NCBI GenBank assembly: GCA_002376715.1 | Contig: DFOK01000050.1 | Coordinates: 1 to 5,150, forward strand | Direction of reading: 5' to 3' | Length of the DNA: 5,150 nt | Source of the DNA: Bacteroidales bacterium UBA3543 | GTDB taxonomy: Bacteria; Bacteroidota; Bacteroidia; Bacteroidales; UBA932 | Shown here: positions 1-5,150 of the stretch, in pieces | Position numbering within the stretch: the stretch's first letter is position 1 | Layout of the letters: each line of letters begins with the position of its first letter | Position numbers and translations under genes: made by a program | The notes under the pieces: model-generated | Databases searched by the model: none | The model's input: the letters and a program-made list of their open reading frames with translations, nothing else | Told to the model about the DNA's origin: nothing

Positions 1-55
1 TCCAACCATTGAACTCCGCCGGTCTGGTATAGATCGGCGGAGTTCAATGGTTGGA
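1..55. repeat. Perfect 21-bp inverted repeat at the window edge, inside trmD
   Basis: Bases 1-21 are the exact reverse complement of 35-55. The 13-base centre (22-34) can pair further with G-T wobbles (22/34 and 26/30) around a 3-base loop, so a transcript would fold almost completely into one hairpin. The right arm encodes the TrmD residues AEFNGW; the left arm is its antisense and brings the in-frame TGA at 10-12. No T-run follows, so it does not look like a terminator. The repeat starts exactly at base 1, which fits a fold-back at a contig end. A template-switch mutation that perfected a natural quasi-palindrome (CTCCGCCG facing CGGCGGAG) is the biological alternative. Confidence 0.9.
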
Positions 56-177
56 AAGTCCCGGAGGTGCTCCTGAGCGGGAATCCGAAACTCATTAAAG
101 CATGGCAGGAAGAGCAGGCACTAGCACGTACCCGCCGTCTGCGTCCCCACCTTCTTAAAGAGAATCAGAAAGAGTAA
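13..177 (+). CDS. trmD: TrmD C-terminal fragment, tRNA (guanine37-N1)-methyltransferase (5' end missing)
   Basis: TrmD uses S-adenosylmethionine to methylate G37 next to the anticodon of several tRNAs, which prevents +1 frameshifting. Frame 1 reads into TAA at 175-177 and gives an unmistakable TrmD tail: AEFNGWKVPEVLLSGNP, then KAWQEEQALARTRRLRPHLL. VPEVLLSG and the final R-R-x-R-P-x-L-L pattern are family hallmarks. Only about 55 codons are open, against a usual length of roughly 225-250 residues, so the SAM-binding trefoil-knot domain is absent here. The frame is closed by TGA at 10-12, inside the left arm of an inverted repeat. Codons just before AEF read PPVWYRS, which resembles but does not match the usual PP-x-YTRP stretch. 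No start codon is assignable. The last 23 nt overlap the 3' end of the converging polyferredoxin gene. The identity is secure; whether the gene is intact in the organism cannot be judged from this window. Confidence 0.82.
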   Translation, partial: TPPVWYRSAEFNGWKVPEVLLSGNPKLIKAWQEEQALARTRRLRPHLLKENQKE

Positions 178-1615
178 CTCTATTGATTGACATCTGATAT
201 TCCAAAGCATGAACCTCCATTGCCAAAGGCTCTGCGGGGCATACGCTGGTACAGCCTCCGCAACCTATGCATAAGTCGCTATTAACCACAGGGAAAAAGA
301 GTCCAGGCTTCCTTTTGTGCTCCCGTAGCTTGATAGCACCTGTAGGGCAAACTTCGCCACACTTACCGCAGACCTCATCATCGCGAAATACCAGACAATT
401 TTTGGCGACAAACTTGACCATACCTATTCTCATCGAACGCTTCTCTCTGAGTGTTAGAGGCTTCAGGGCTCCGTTCGGACAGACATTGGAACACTTGTTA
501 CAGTCGAAATGACAATAATTCTCATCAAAGGACAGCATCGGCATTAGAAACCCATCGATACCATGCTGGGTTATTGAGGGTCTTATGATCTTCGAAGGGC
601 AAGCGGCTATACAAGCGTGACAGGCTGTGCAATGCTCTTTAAGGTGTTCCAGATTCATAGCTCCGGGAGGAAGAAATTGCACCACCGGATTATCCGTCGC
701 ATCTGAAACAGGAGAAGAGTAAAACTTCGATCCCCATTTTCTGGAAGCTGCCACCAATCCGAGAGTGCCAAGCGCAATCAGGGCATTTCTACGGCCTGCG
801 CTTTCCGGATCTCCCTTAATTTCAGAAGTGTTTTTATCGCGTTTACCGCTCCCCCAGGCATATTTTAGCGTTATTGCCTTCTTCTTGCAGGAGATTGTAC
901 AATCGAAACACATCACACATCGTGAGTAATCGATAGTTTTGGTAACGCAATCCAACGCCTCTGCCTTACATTTCTTACCGCAAAGAGAGCATTCTACACA
1001 CTGTTTATCAGCTATAGTCAGGCGAAACATCGAATGGCTGCTAACCAGCCCGAGGAAGGAGCCCACAGGACAGATGGTATTGCAGTAAAGACGGCCTCTG
1101 AACGCACTTAAAATGGTAATCGTGAGGAAAAATACCATGGCCACTACAAACGACCATATGGCAAACGAAGTATAAGGGTTGAATGAGGTAACTATCCTGC
1201 CAAATATCGAATAAGGATCCAGGAAAGCAAATGGATAGGAAATGCCTGCTATCAACGCGGCTGTAACCACTCCCAGGATTATATATCTCAGCGTATTGTG
1301 AGCCGGGCGATAGTTATGTCGGCGCTTCTTTTTGCTCTTAAAGCGATCGGCGATCCAGATAACAATGTCCTGCCAGATCCCCAAAGGACACAGAAAAGAG
1401 CAATAGACCCTTCCGAGTACCAACGTAAGTATCAGCAGCGATATCAGGGGAAGTGCACTTCCCACGAATAGTGCCATAAGAGCCGGACCGAACTGAAATT
1501 TCTCCACCGCTGGCGAAAAAGGCAGCTTTCCGGCTGAAAAGGAGATGAAAGAAAGTGTTATGACAATAAAGAAAAGGGCTGCAATGACTATTCTTGCCGT
1601 TCTTGCTGTTTTCAT
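155..1615 (-). CDS. NapH/MauN-NapG/MauM-like fusion: membrane polyferredoxin with six 4Fe-4S sites
   Basis: A 486-aa electron-transfer protein of the inner membrane. Residues 1-250 look like NapH/MauN: transmembrane segments near 9-27, 45-68, 110-128 and 150-171, two membrane-edge CxxxCP motifs (C72/C76 in GRVYCSFLCPLG, C178/C182 in GRLYCNTICPVG), then two 4Fe-4S sites (C206/209/212/216 and C233/236/239/243). Residues 275-291 (RRNALIALGTLGLVAAS) resemble a twin-arginine signal or anchor. Residues 315-470 follow NapG: LPPGAMN just before site three (C329/332/335/339), then C368/372/375/379, C407/416/419/423 and C449/452/455/459. Positive-inside charges put the first two clusters in the cytoplasm and the NapG-like part in the periplasm. 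NapGH pass electrons from quinol towards periplasmic acceptors; that role here is inferred, and no napA is in view. The ATG at 1613-1615 has no clear Shine-Dalgarno site but lies 21 bases downstream of a good -7 box. The gene diverges from the lipoprotein gene, and its 3' end overlaps trmD by 23 nt. Confidence 0.85.
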   Translation of the reverse strand: MKTARTARIVIAALFFIVITLSFISFSAGKLPFSPAVEKFQFGPALMALFVGSALPLISLLILTLVLGRVYCSFLCPLGIWQDIVIWIADRFKSKKKRRHNYRPAHNTLRYIILGVVTAALIAGISYPFAFLDPYSIFGRIVTSFNPYTSFAIWSFVVAMVFFLTITILSAFRGRLYCNTICPVGSFLGLVSSHSMFRLTIADKQCVECSLCGKKCKAEALDCVTKTIDYSRCVMCFDCTISCKKKAITLKYAWGSGKRDKNTSEIKGDPESAGRRNALIALGTLGLVAASRKWGSKFYSSPVSDATDNPVVQFLPPGAMNLEHLKEHCTACHACIAACPSKIIRPSITQHGIDGFLMPMLSFDENYCHFDCNKCSNVCPNGALKPLTLREKRSMRIGMVKFVAKNCLVFRDDEVCGKCGEVCPTGAIKLREHKRKPGLFFPVVNSDLCIGCGGCTSVCPAEPLAMEVHALEYQMSINRVTLSDSL

Positions 1616-1636
1616 CTTTGAATTCTAAATTTTCGT

Positions 1637-1667
1637 CAAAAGTACTTTTTTATTTTCATATGTTAAA
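1637..1667 (-). promoter_or_regulatory. Candidate Bacteroidota-type promoter for the polyferredoxin gene
   Basis: On the minus strand 1644-1637 reads TACTTTTG, an exact match to the Bacteroidota -7 box TAnnTTTG. A 19-base spacer (1645-1663) separates it from TTTA at 1667-1664, one base off the TTTG of the -33 element. Transcription would start near 1630, giving a short leader of about 15 bases before the ATG at 1615. This is consensus matching by eye; the A+T-rich surroundings raise the chance of a random hit. Confidence 0.5.
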
Positions 1668-1684
1668 AATAAAGACTACTTTTG
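1654..1684 (+). promoter_or_regulatory. Candidate Bacteroidota-type promoter for the lipoprotein gene
   Basis: 1677-1684 reads TACTTTTG, an exact match to TAnnTTTG, with TTTC at 1654-1657 (one mismatch to TTTG) 19 bases upstream. The expected start near 1690 leaves a leader of about 60 bases. That leader opens with a small hairpin (1689-1695 with 1700-1706, loop AAGT) and then becomes A+T-rich up to the ATG at 1754. The element overlaps the minus-strand promoter candidate almost symmetrically, so the two polymerases could not bind at once. Confidence 0.5.
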
Positions 1685-1753
1685 CGGCGGTCCGGAAGTC
1701 TGGATCAATATTTGTAGGGAACAAAGAAATATACTTAAATAAGAATTATTACA

Positions 1754-1975
1754 ATGAAGAAGTTACTACTTTTAATTGCAGTAGGAGCCCTTTTCCTCTG
1801 CGCCGGTTGTTCGAAGAAATGCCACTGCGTAGCCAAACTCAATGGTGAAGTAGTGTATGAAAGGTCTGACATCGTTCTTGGTGAAGGTGAGAGATGCTCT
1901 GATTACAATACTATGGTTAGCGTACCTCTCGTTGCTACAAAGGTCGAATCGAAATGCCTTCCGCAGCTCTTCTAA
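1754..1975 (+). CDS. Small cysteine-rich lipoprotein of unknown function
   Basis: A 73-aa protein I do not recognise as a named family. It opens with a typical lipoprotein signal: MKK, a hydrophobic stretch over residues 4-15, then the lipobox-like CAGC with lipidation expected at C19 (the -3 position is Cys, with Leu at -4, acceptable for the looser Bacteroidota lipobox). The mature part is only about 55 residues: CSKKCHC, a short region that may form beta strands (VAKLNGEVVYERSDIVLG), then C48 and C68. Besides the lipidated Cys it has four cysteines (C23, C25, C48, C68), enough for two disulfides or a small metal site. Lysines follow the lipidated Cys, with none of the acidic residues typical of surface-export signals, so a periplasm-facing anchor is more likely. 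There is no clear Shine-Dalgarno site, only an A+T-rich leader. It lies between the polyferredoxin and MauE-thioredoxin genes and is followed by its own terminator. A role as electron carrier or as client of the neighbouring thiol-redox protein is inference only. Confidence 0.8.
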   Translation: MKKLLLLIAVGALFLCAGCSKKCHCVAKLNGEVVYERSDIVLGEGERCSDYNTMVSVPLVATKVESKCLPQLF

Positions 1976-1995
1976 CAAAGTGAAAAAGATTAATG

Positions 1996-2023
1996 AGGGG
2001 GTGATCTAGGTCACCCTCTTTTT
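1996..2023 (+). terminator. Rho-independent terminator after the lipoprotein gene
   Basis: The G-rich arm at 1996-2004 pairs with 2011-2019 around the loop TCTAGG. The core is GGGTGA/TCACCC, extended outward by a G-T wobble, a G-C and an A-T pair. A T-run (2019-2023) follows directly. It starts 20 bases after the lipoprotein stop and ends 26 bases before the next ATG, so it should end or reduce transcription between the two genes. Downstream expression then depends on read-through or on a promoter I could not identify in 2024-2049. Confidence 0.78.
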
Positions 2024-2040
2024 GTAATAATTCATAACTA

Positions 2041-2045
2041 AAGGA
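2041..2045 (+). promoter_or_regulatory. Shine-Dalgarno site of the MauE-thioredoxin gene
   Basis: AAGGA lies four bases before the ATG at 2050-2052. It is the clearest ribosome binding site in the window and supports this start, which also leaves a charged N-terminus (MKQELK) before the first membrane segment. Confidence 0.55.
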
Positions 2046-2049
2046 CACT

Positions 2050-2934
2050 ATGAAACAAGAACTCAAATATCTACTTAGGGTATTGCTAGGCTTATTTTTC
2101 ATAATTTCAGCGGTAGCTAAACTCCTAGTGATTGACCCATTCGAAATCTATATATTCGGATTCCGAATGTTCGGGTTAGGACTCTCCTTCTTCATCGCAA
2201 GGGCAGTTATTGCATTGGAATTTGCCCTCGGCATACTCCTCATCCTAAACATGCATTCGCAGCTGATATACTACTCATCATTAGTGGTTCTGGGTATCTT
2301 CACTCTTTTTCTCTTGGGACTCACCATTATCGGAAACCGAGACAGTTGCTACTGTTTAGGCGAACTGGTAGATATGCAACCCTGGCAGTCCCTGATAAAA
2401 AATATATTACTACTTGTAATGCTACGTCTGAGCGCAGGCATGAAATCCTTTAGAATACCCTGGAAGCCGCTATGGTACACGCTCGCTATAGCAGGTTCTA
2501 CAGCAGCTGTATTTATTATCTCTCCTCCCGACAACTGGAGGTACAACCAATACGGTCGGAGTACTGTTGTAAGTGAAAAAGCCCTCGAACATGCCTTTTC
2601 TGAGGGATTACTGCCGTCGGAGCTGCTTGAAGGTGAAAAGGTAGTTTGTTTTATGAGCACCACCTGTGAATACTGTCTGATGGCTGCACAAAAAATCACA
2701 ATCCTTCGCAGCAGGGGAGATTTCAGCAATGGAGAGCTGACGGTTGTATTCGTACAGGGTAATGTTGAACTTGATCCATCTGTATTTCTTGAAAATGCAG
2801 AACTTGACTATGAACAATACCTCTTCCTGGATGTCAATCCCTTTATCAGGATTACTGAAGGCACTATGCCGTTGACGCTTGTGCTTAACGATGGCAAAAT
2901 AGTGGCTAAATATAGCTACCGAGACATCAGATAA
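2050..2934 (+). CDS. MauE/DoxX-like membrane protein fused to a thioredoxin-like (MauD/TlpA-type) domain
   Basis: A 294-aa inner-membrane thiol-redox protein. Residues 1-160 look like the MauE/DoxX group: about five membrane segments (near 8-27, 44-66, 73-95, 113-128, 141-157), the family-like GLFFIISAVAKL in the first helix, and a CYC pair (C100, C102) just after the third. Residues 170-294 look like a thioredoxin fold: VVCFMSTTCEYC gives an active-site CxxC at C206/C209 after a strand, with an extra Cys at C200, and TMPLTLVL supplies the cis-proline loop (P274) before the final strands. With the N-terminus inside, the positively charged loop KSFRIPWKP (132-140) is cytoplasmic, so both the CYC pair and the CEYC site face the periplasm, as needed for electron relay between them. 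In mau clusters MauE and MauD are separate proteins required to mature a disulfide-rich subunit. A similar thiol exchange is inferred here and the substrate is unknown. The last 19 nt overlap the converging folD gene. Confidence 0.83.
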   Translation: MKQELKYLLRVLLGLFFIISAVAKLLVIDPFEIYIFGFRMFGLGLSFFIARAVIALEFALGILLILNMHSQLIYYSSLVVLGIFTLFLLGLTIIGNRDSCYCLGELVDMQPWQSLIKNILLLVMLRLSAGMKSFRIPWKPLWYTLAIAGSTAAVFIISPPDNWRYNQYGRSTVVSEKALEHAFSEGLLPSELLEGEKVVCFMSTTCEYCLMAAQKITILRSRGDFSNGELTVVFVQGNVELDPSVFLENAELDYEQYLFLDVNPFIRITEGTMPLTLVLNDGKIVAKYSYRDIR

Positions 2935-3788
2935 GCCTGCATAGTATTGCGCAGGAGAGATATTATGGTCATAGGACCAACGCCGCCCGGCACCGGAGTG
3001 ATGTAAGAGCATTTCGGTGCAACCTCGTCAAAGGCTACGTCTCCTACAATCCTATACCCTTTCTCATTATCCGCCGGAATGCGGGTAATGCCCACATCCA
3101 CCACCACCGCTCCCTCTTTTACCATATCTCCTTTCAGGAACTCGGGGACTCCAAGTGCCGCAATAATGATATCTGCCCGGTGTGTGTACTCGGCCAGATT
3201 TTTTGTGCGACTGTGGCACATGGTGACCGTGCAGTCTCCCGGTTCTCTTTTTTGCGAAAGCAGATTGGCTATCGGACGGCCTACAATATTGCTGCGACCC
3301 AATACCACACAATGCTTTCCGCAAGTCTCAATTTTGTAGTGCTCCAGCAGGGCCATTATACCATAAGGAGTGGCTGAAACGAAGGTCGGAAGTCCAAGCG
3401 AGAGTCTGCCCACATTTACAGGATGAAAACCGTCAACATCCTTGAGGGGATCTACTGCGGCTATGACTTTTTGCTCGTCAATAGAGCGCGGGAGAGGCAT
3501 TTGGACGATGAAACCATCTACCGACTTATCTGCATTGAGTCGGGCGATAAGATTGAGAAGTTCCTCTTCTGTCGTCTGCTCCGATAAACGATGCACCGTA
3601 GAATCAAATCCCACTTGCGCACAAGCACGCTCTTTTGAAGCGATGTAGGTCTTGCTGGCACCATCCTCTCCAACGATAATTGCCGCAAGATGAGGTCTTC
3701 TACCTCCCGAAGCCACAATTTTATCTACCTGTGAAGCTATTTCTTTTTTTATGGCCTCCGATGTGGCCTTTCCGTCGAGTAATATCAT
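2916..3788 (-). CDS. folD: FolD, bifunctional methylenetetrahydrofolate dehydrogenase / methenyltetrahydrofolate cyclohydrolase
   Basis: A cytoplasmic enzyme that interconverts 5,10-methylene-THF, 5,10-methenyl-THF and 10-formyl-THF, linking serine-derived one-carbon units to purine synthesis and to formylation of initiator tRNA. At 290 residues it is of full family length (E. coli 288). The catalytic YxxxK is Y48-K52 (TYIASK). Q96 in GFIVQMPLP and D119 in KDVDGFHPVN match the E. coli active-site Gln and Asp. The Rossmann nucleotide loop is VVLGRSNIVGRP (161-172); its Arg suggests NADP rather than NAD. The C-terminal signature is ITPVPGGVGPMT (263-274). The ATG at 3786-3788 follows the ffh stop by 12 bases, with a weak AAGG upstream, so folD is almost certainly the second gene of an ffh-folD operon. 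Its TAG lies within the 3' end of the converging MauE-thioredoxin gene. No broken or missing residues seen. Confidence 0.97.
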   Translation of the reverse strand: MILLDGKATSEAIKKEIASQVDKIVASGGRRPHLAAIIVGEDGASKTYIASKERACAQVGFDSTVHRLSEQTTEEELLNLIARLNADKSVDGFIVQMPLPRSIDEQKVIAAVDPLKDVDGFHPVNVGRLSLGLPTFVSATPYGIMALLEHYKIETCGKHCVVLGRSNIVGRPIANLLSQKREPGDCTVTMCHSRTKNLAEYTHRADIIIAALGVPEFLKGDMVKEGAVVVDVGITRIPADNEKGYRIVGDVAFDEVAPKCSYITPVPGGVGPMTIISLLRNTMQAYLMSR

Positions 3789-3800
3789 TGCCTTGAAGTC

Positions 3801-5126
3801 TTATCTGCGTTTTTTTCTCATCACTCTCTGTGACATTGCATTGGATGAAAAGTTCTTCATCATCTTACGTGTACCCTCAAATTGCTTAAGCAAACGATTG
3901 ACCTCCACCAATGAGGTACCGCTGCCCTCTGCAATCCTCTTGCGACGACTGCCGTTTAGCACGGAGGGATTCTCCCTTTCGTAAGGAGTCATGGAAAGGA
4001 TGATGGCCTCCACTCCCTTAAAGGAACTGTTGTCGATATCTACATCCTTGATGGCTTTGCCGACGCCGGGAAGCATAGATGCCAGATCCTTGATGTTTCC
4101 CATCTTCTTTATCTGCTGAATCTGCTGGTAGAAATCATCAAGGTTGAACTGATTTCTGGCCATCTTCTTGTGGAGCCTGCGGGCCTCCTCTTCATCATAC
4201 TGCTCCTGAGCCTTCTCCACAAGGGAAACCACGTCACCCATACCCAGGATACGGTCGGCTATGCGCTTGGGATGGAATACGTCCAGAGCCTCCATCTTCT
4301 CACCTGCACTTATAAACTTGATGGGCTTCTGCACTACTGCTTTGATGGACAGGGCTGCACCTCCGCGGGTATCGCCATCCATCTTGGTAAGCACTACTCC
4401 GTCAAAATCGAGCACTTCATTGAAAGCCCTCGCCGTCTCCACTGCATCCTGACCGGTCATCGCATCAACTACGAAAAGAGTCTCGGTGGGATTCACCGCA
4501 CTCTTTATGGAGGAAATCTCATCCATCATCTGCTTATCGATTGCAAGGCGGCCGGCAGTGTCTATGATTACTAGCGAATAACCCTCATTGCGTGCCTTCT
4601 TCACTGCATTCTTTGCAATCGAAACGGGCTCCTTGACTCCATCCTCCGTATATACTTCGACTCCGATTTGCTCCCCAAGCACCTTCAACTGATCGATTGC
4701 GGCAGGACGATAGACGTCACCTGCCACGAGAAGCGTACGCATGCCCCTCTTTGACTTGCAGTTGAGCGCCAATTTAGCTGAGAACGTGGTTTTACCCGAT
4801 CCCTGAAGACCTGCCACCAGCACAATGCCCGGATTGCCCTTGACATTGATATCGGAAGCCTCGCTGCCCATGAGGAGAGCAAGTTCGTCGTGGACGATTT
4901 TGATCATCATCTGCTCAGGCCGAACTGCCTTTAAGACATCCTGACCAAGTGCTTTCTGCTTTACTTCATCACAGAATGTCTTTGCTATCTTATAACTTAC
5001 GTCGGCATCAAGAAGTGCCTTGCGGATCTCCTTGAGCGTCTCGGAGATATTTACCTCCGTTATTCTTCCTTGTCCCTTGATGAGTTTGAACGAACTCTCA
5101 AGTCTTTCTATCAGATTCTCAAACAT
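3801..5126 (-). CDS. ffh: Ffh, signal recognition particle GTPase (SRP54)
   Basis: The protein subunit of the bacterial signal recognition particle. It binds 4.5S RNA and signal peptides emerging from the ribosome and delivers the complex to FtsY at the membrane. It has 441 residues, normal for the family (E. coli 453). Order: N-domain helical bundle (about 1-95), G domain with P-loop GLQGSGKT (106-113), DVYRPAA (137-143), DTAGR (189-193), TKMDGDTRGG (247-256) and SAGE (273-276), then the M domain from about 310. The M domain carries the RNA-binding SRRKRIAEGSGT (393-404) and many methionines, ending in the basic tail MRKKRR. The start MFENLIERLE is the standard family opening, so the ATG at 5124-5126 is secure despite only a GA-rich stretch before it. 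It is the first gene of the pair with folD, 12 nt apart. Only 24 bases of upstream sequence are visible, too little to place a promoter. Confidence 0.98.
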   Translation of the reverse strand: MFENLIERLESSFKLIKGQGRITEVNISETLKEIRKALLDADVSYKIAKTFCDEVKQKALGQDVLKAVRPEQMMIKIVHDELALLMGSEASDINVKGNPGIVLVAGLQGSGKTTFSAKLALNCKSKRGMRTLLVAGDVYRPAAIDQLKVLGEQIGVEVYTEDGVKEPVSIAKNAVKKARNEGYSLVIIDTAGRLAIDKQMMDEISSIKSAVNPTETLFVVDAMTGQDAVETARAFNEVLDFDGVVLTKMDGDTRGGAALSIKAVVQKPIKFISAGEKMEALDVFHPKRIADRILGMGDVVSLVEKAQEQYDEEEARRLHKKMARNQFNLDDFYQQIQQIKKMGNIKDLASMLPGVGKAIKDVDIDNSSFKGVEAIILSMTPYERENPSVLNGSRRKRIAEGSGTSLVEVNRLLKQFEGTRKMMKNFSSNAMSQRVMRKKRR

Positions 5127-5129
5127 ATT

Positions 5130-5150
5130 CTCTATACTCTTACTCTATAC
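5130..5150. repeat. Short direct repeat CTCTATAC (two copies) upstream of ffh
   Basis: CTCTATAC occurs at 5130-5137 and 5143-5150, a 13-base period, directly before the ffh start. The second copy ends at the window edge, so more copies could follow. The function is unknown; in this low-complexity leader it may be chance. Confidence 0.5.

Noticed and set aside
10..55. TGA followed directly by a strong hairpin in trmD, like a selenocysteine codon with a SECIS element
   Set aside because: TrmD is not a known selenoprotein, the residues before the TGA do not match TrmD, and the hairpin arises from an antisense copy of the gene itself.
1..55. Inverted repeat as a terminator, REP element or transposon end
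   Set aside because: There is no T-run, the right arm is ordinary trmD coding sequence, and no transposase or target duplication is visible.
155..1615. Polyferredoxin as part of a periplasmic nitrate reductase (nap) operon
   Set aside because: No napA, napB, napC or napD gene lies in the window; the NapH/NapG likeness is shared by MauN/MauM and other quinol-linked proteins.
1594..1848. An 84-codon open frame overlapping the lipoprotein start
   Set aside because: It crosses the promoter region and the lipoprotein signal in another frame; the 1754-1975 frame has a clear lipoprotein signal and is preferred.
2349..2729. A 126-codon open frame on the minus strand within the MauE-thioredoxin gene
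   Set aside because: It is antisense to membrane and thioredoxin-like domains whose motifs clearly define the plus-strand gene.
2608..3012. A 134-codon open frame on the minus strand across the mauE-like/folD junction
   Set aside because: It lies antisense to the thioredoxin-like domain and runs through the folD 3' end in another frame; the protein has no recognisable features.
4170..4574. A 134-codon open frame on the plus strand within ffh
   Set aside because: It is fully antisense to the conserved GTPase domain of ffh, with no ribosome binding site or recognisable protein features.
1..5150. CRISPR arrays, tRNA or rRNA genes, insertion sequences
   Set aside because: I looked for spaced repeats, cloverleaf patterns and transposase motifs on both strands and found none.

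Overview
The window reads as chromosomal DNA from a Bacteroidota bacterium, most likely Bacteroidales. Three things support this. The ffh-folD gene order and the wording of both proteins look Bacteroides-like. The two best promoter candidates match the Bacteroidota -7 box TAnnTTTG. Shine-Dalgarno sites are mostly weak. This is recognition from memory; no database search was run.

Layout, left to right. (1) 1-177 (+) holds the C-terminal end of trmD (tRNA m1G37 methyltransferase). Its frame is closed by a TGA at 10-12 inside a perfect 21-bp inverted repeat (1-21 / 35-55), so the left edge is either a fold-back or assembly artefact or a real lesion in trmD. (2) 155-1615 (-) encodes a 486-aa membrane polyferredoxin. 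It looks like NapH/MauN joined to NapG/MauM in one chain, with six four-cysteine iron-sulfur sites and an internal Tat-like RR segment. (3) 1616-1753 is a divergent intergenic region with back-to-back promoter candidates. (4) 1754-1975 (+) encodes a 73-aa cysteine-rich lipoprotein of unknown function, followed by a hairpin-plus-T-run terminator. (5) 2050-2934 (+) encodes a MauE/DoxX-like membrane protein fused to a thioredoxin-like domain with a CEYC site. (6) 2916-3788 (-) is folD and 3801-5126 (-) is ffh, a housekeeping pair transcribed in the order ffh-folD.

The most interesting part is the middle, 155-2934. The methylamine utilisation (mau) clusters of Gram-negative methylotrophs carry MauE and MauD (membrane protein plus thioredoxin-like partner, needed to mature the disulfide-rich small subunit) and MauM and MauN (NapG/NapH-like ferredoxins). 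Here the counterparts of all four are condensed into two fusion proteins on either side of one divergent promoter region, with a small Cys-rich lipoprotein between them and no methylamine dehydrogenase gene in view. My inference is a compact envelope redox module: the polyferredoxin could move electrons between the quinone pool or cytoplasm and the periplasm, while the MauE-thioredoxin protein exchanges disulfides, perhaps on the lipoprotein. The domain calls are well supported; the functional link between them is a hypothesis. The module sits tightly between housekeeping genes, overlapping the 3' ends of trmD (23 nt) and folD (19 nt).
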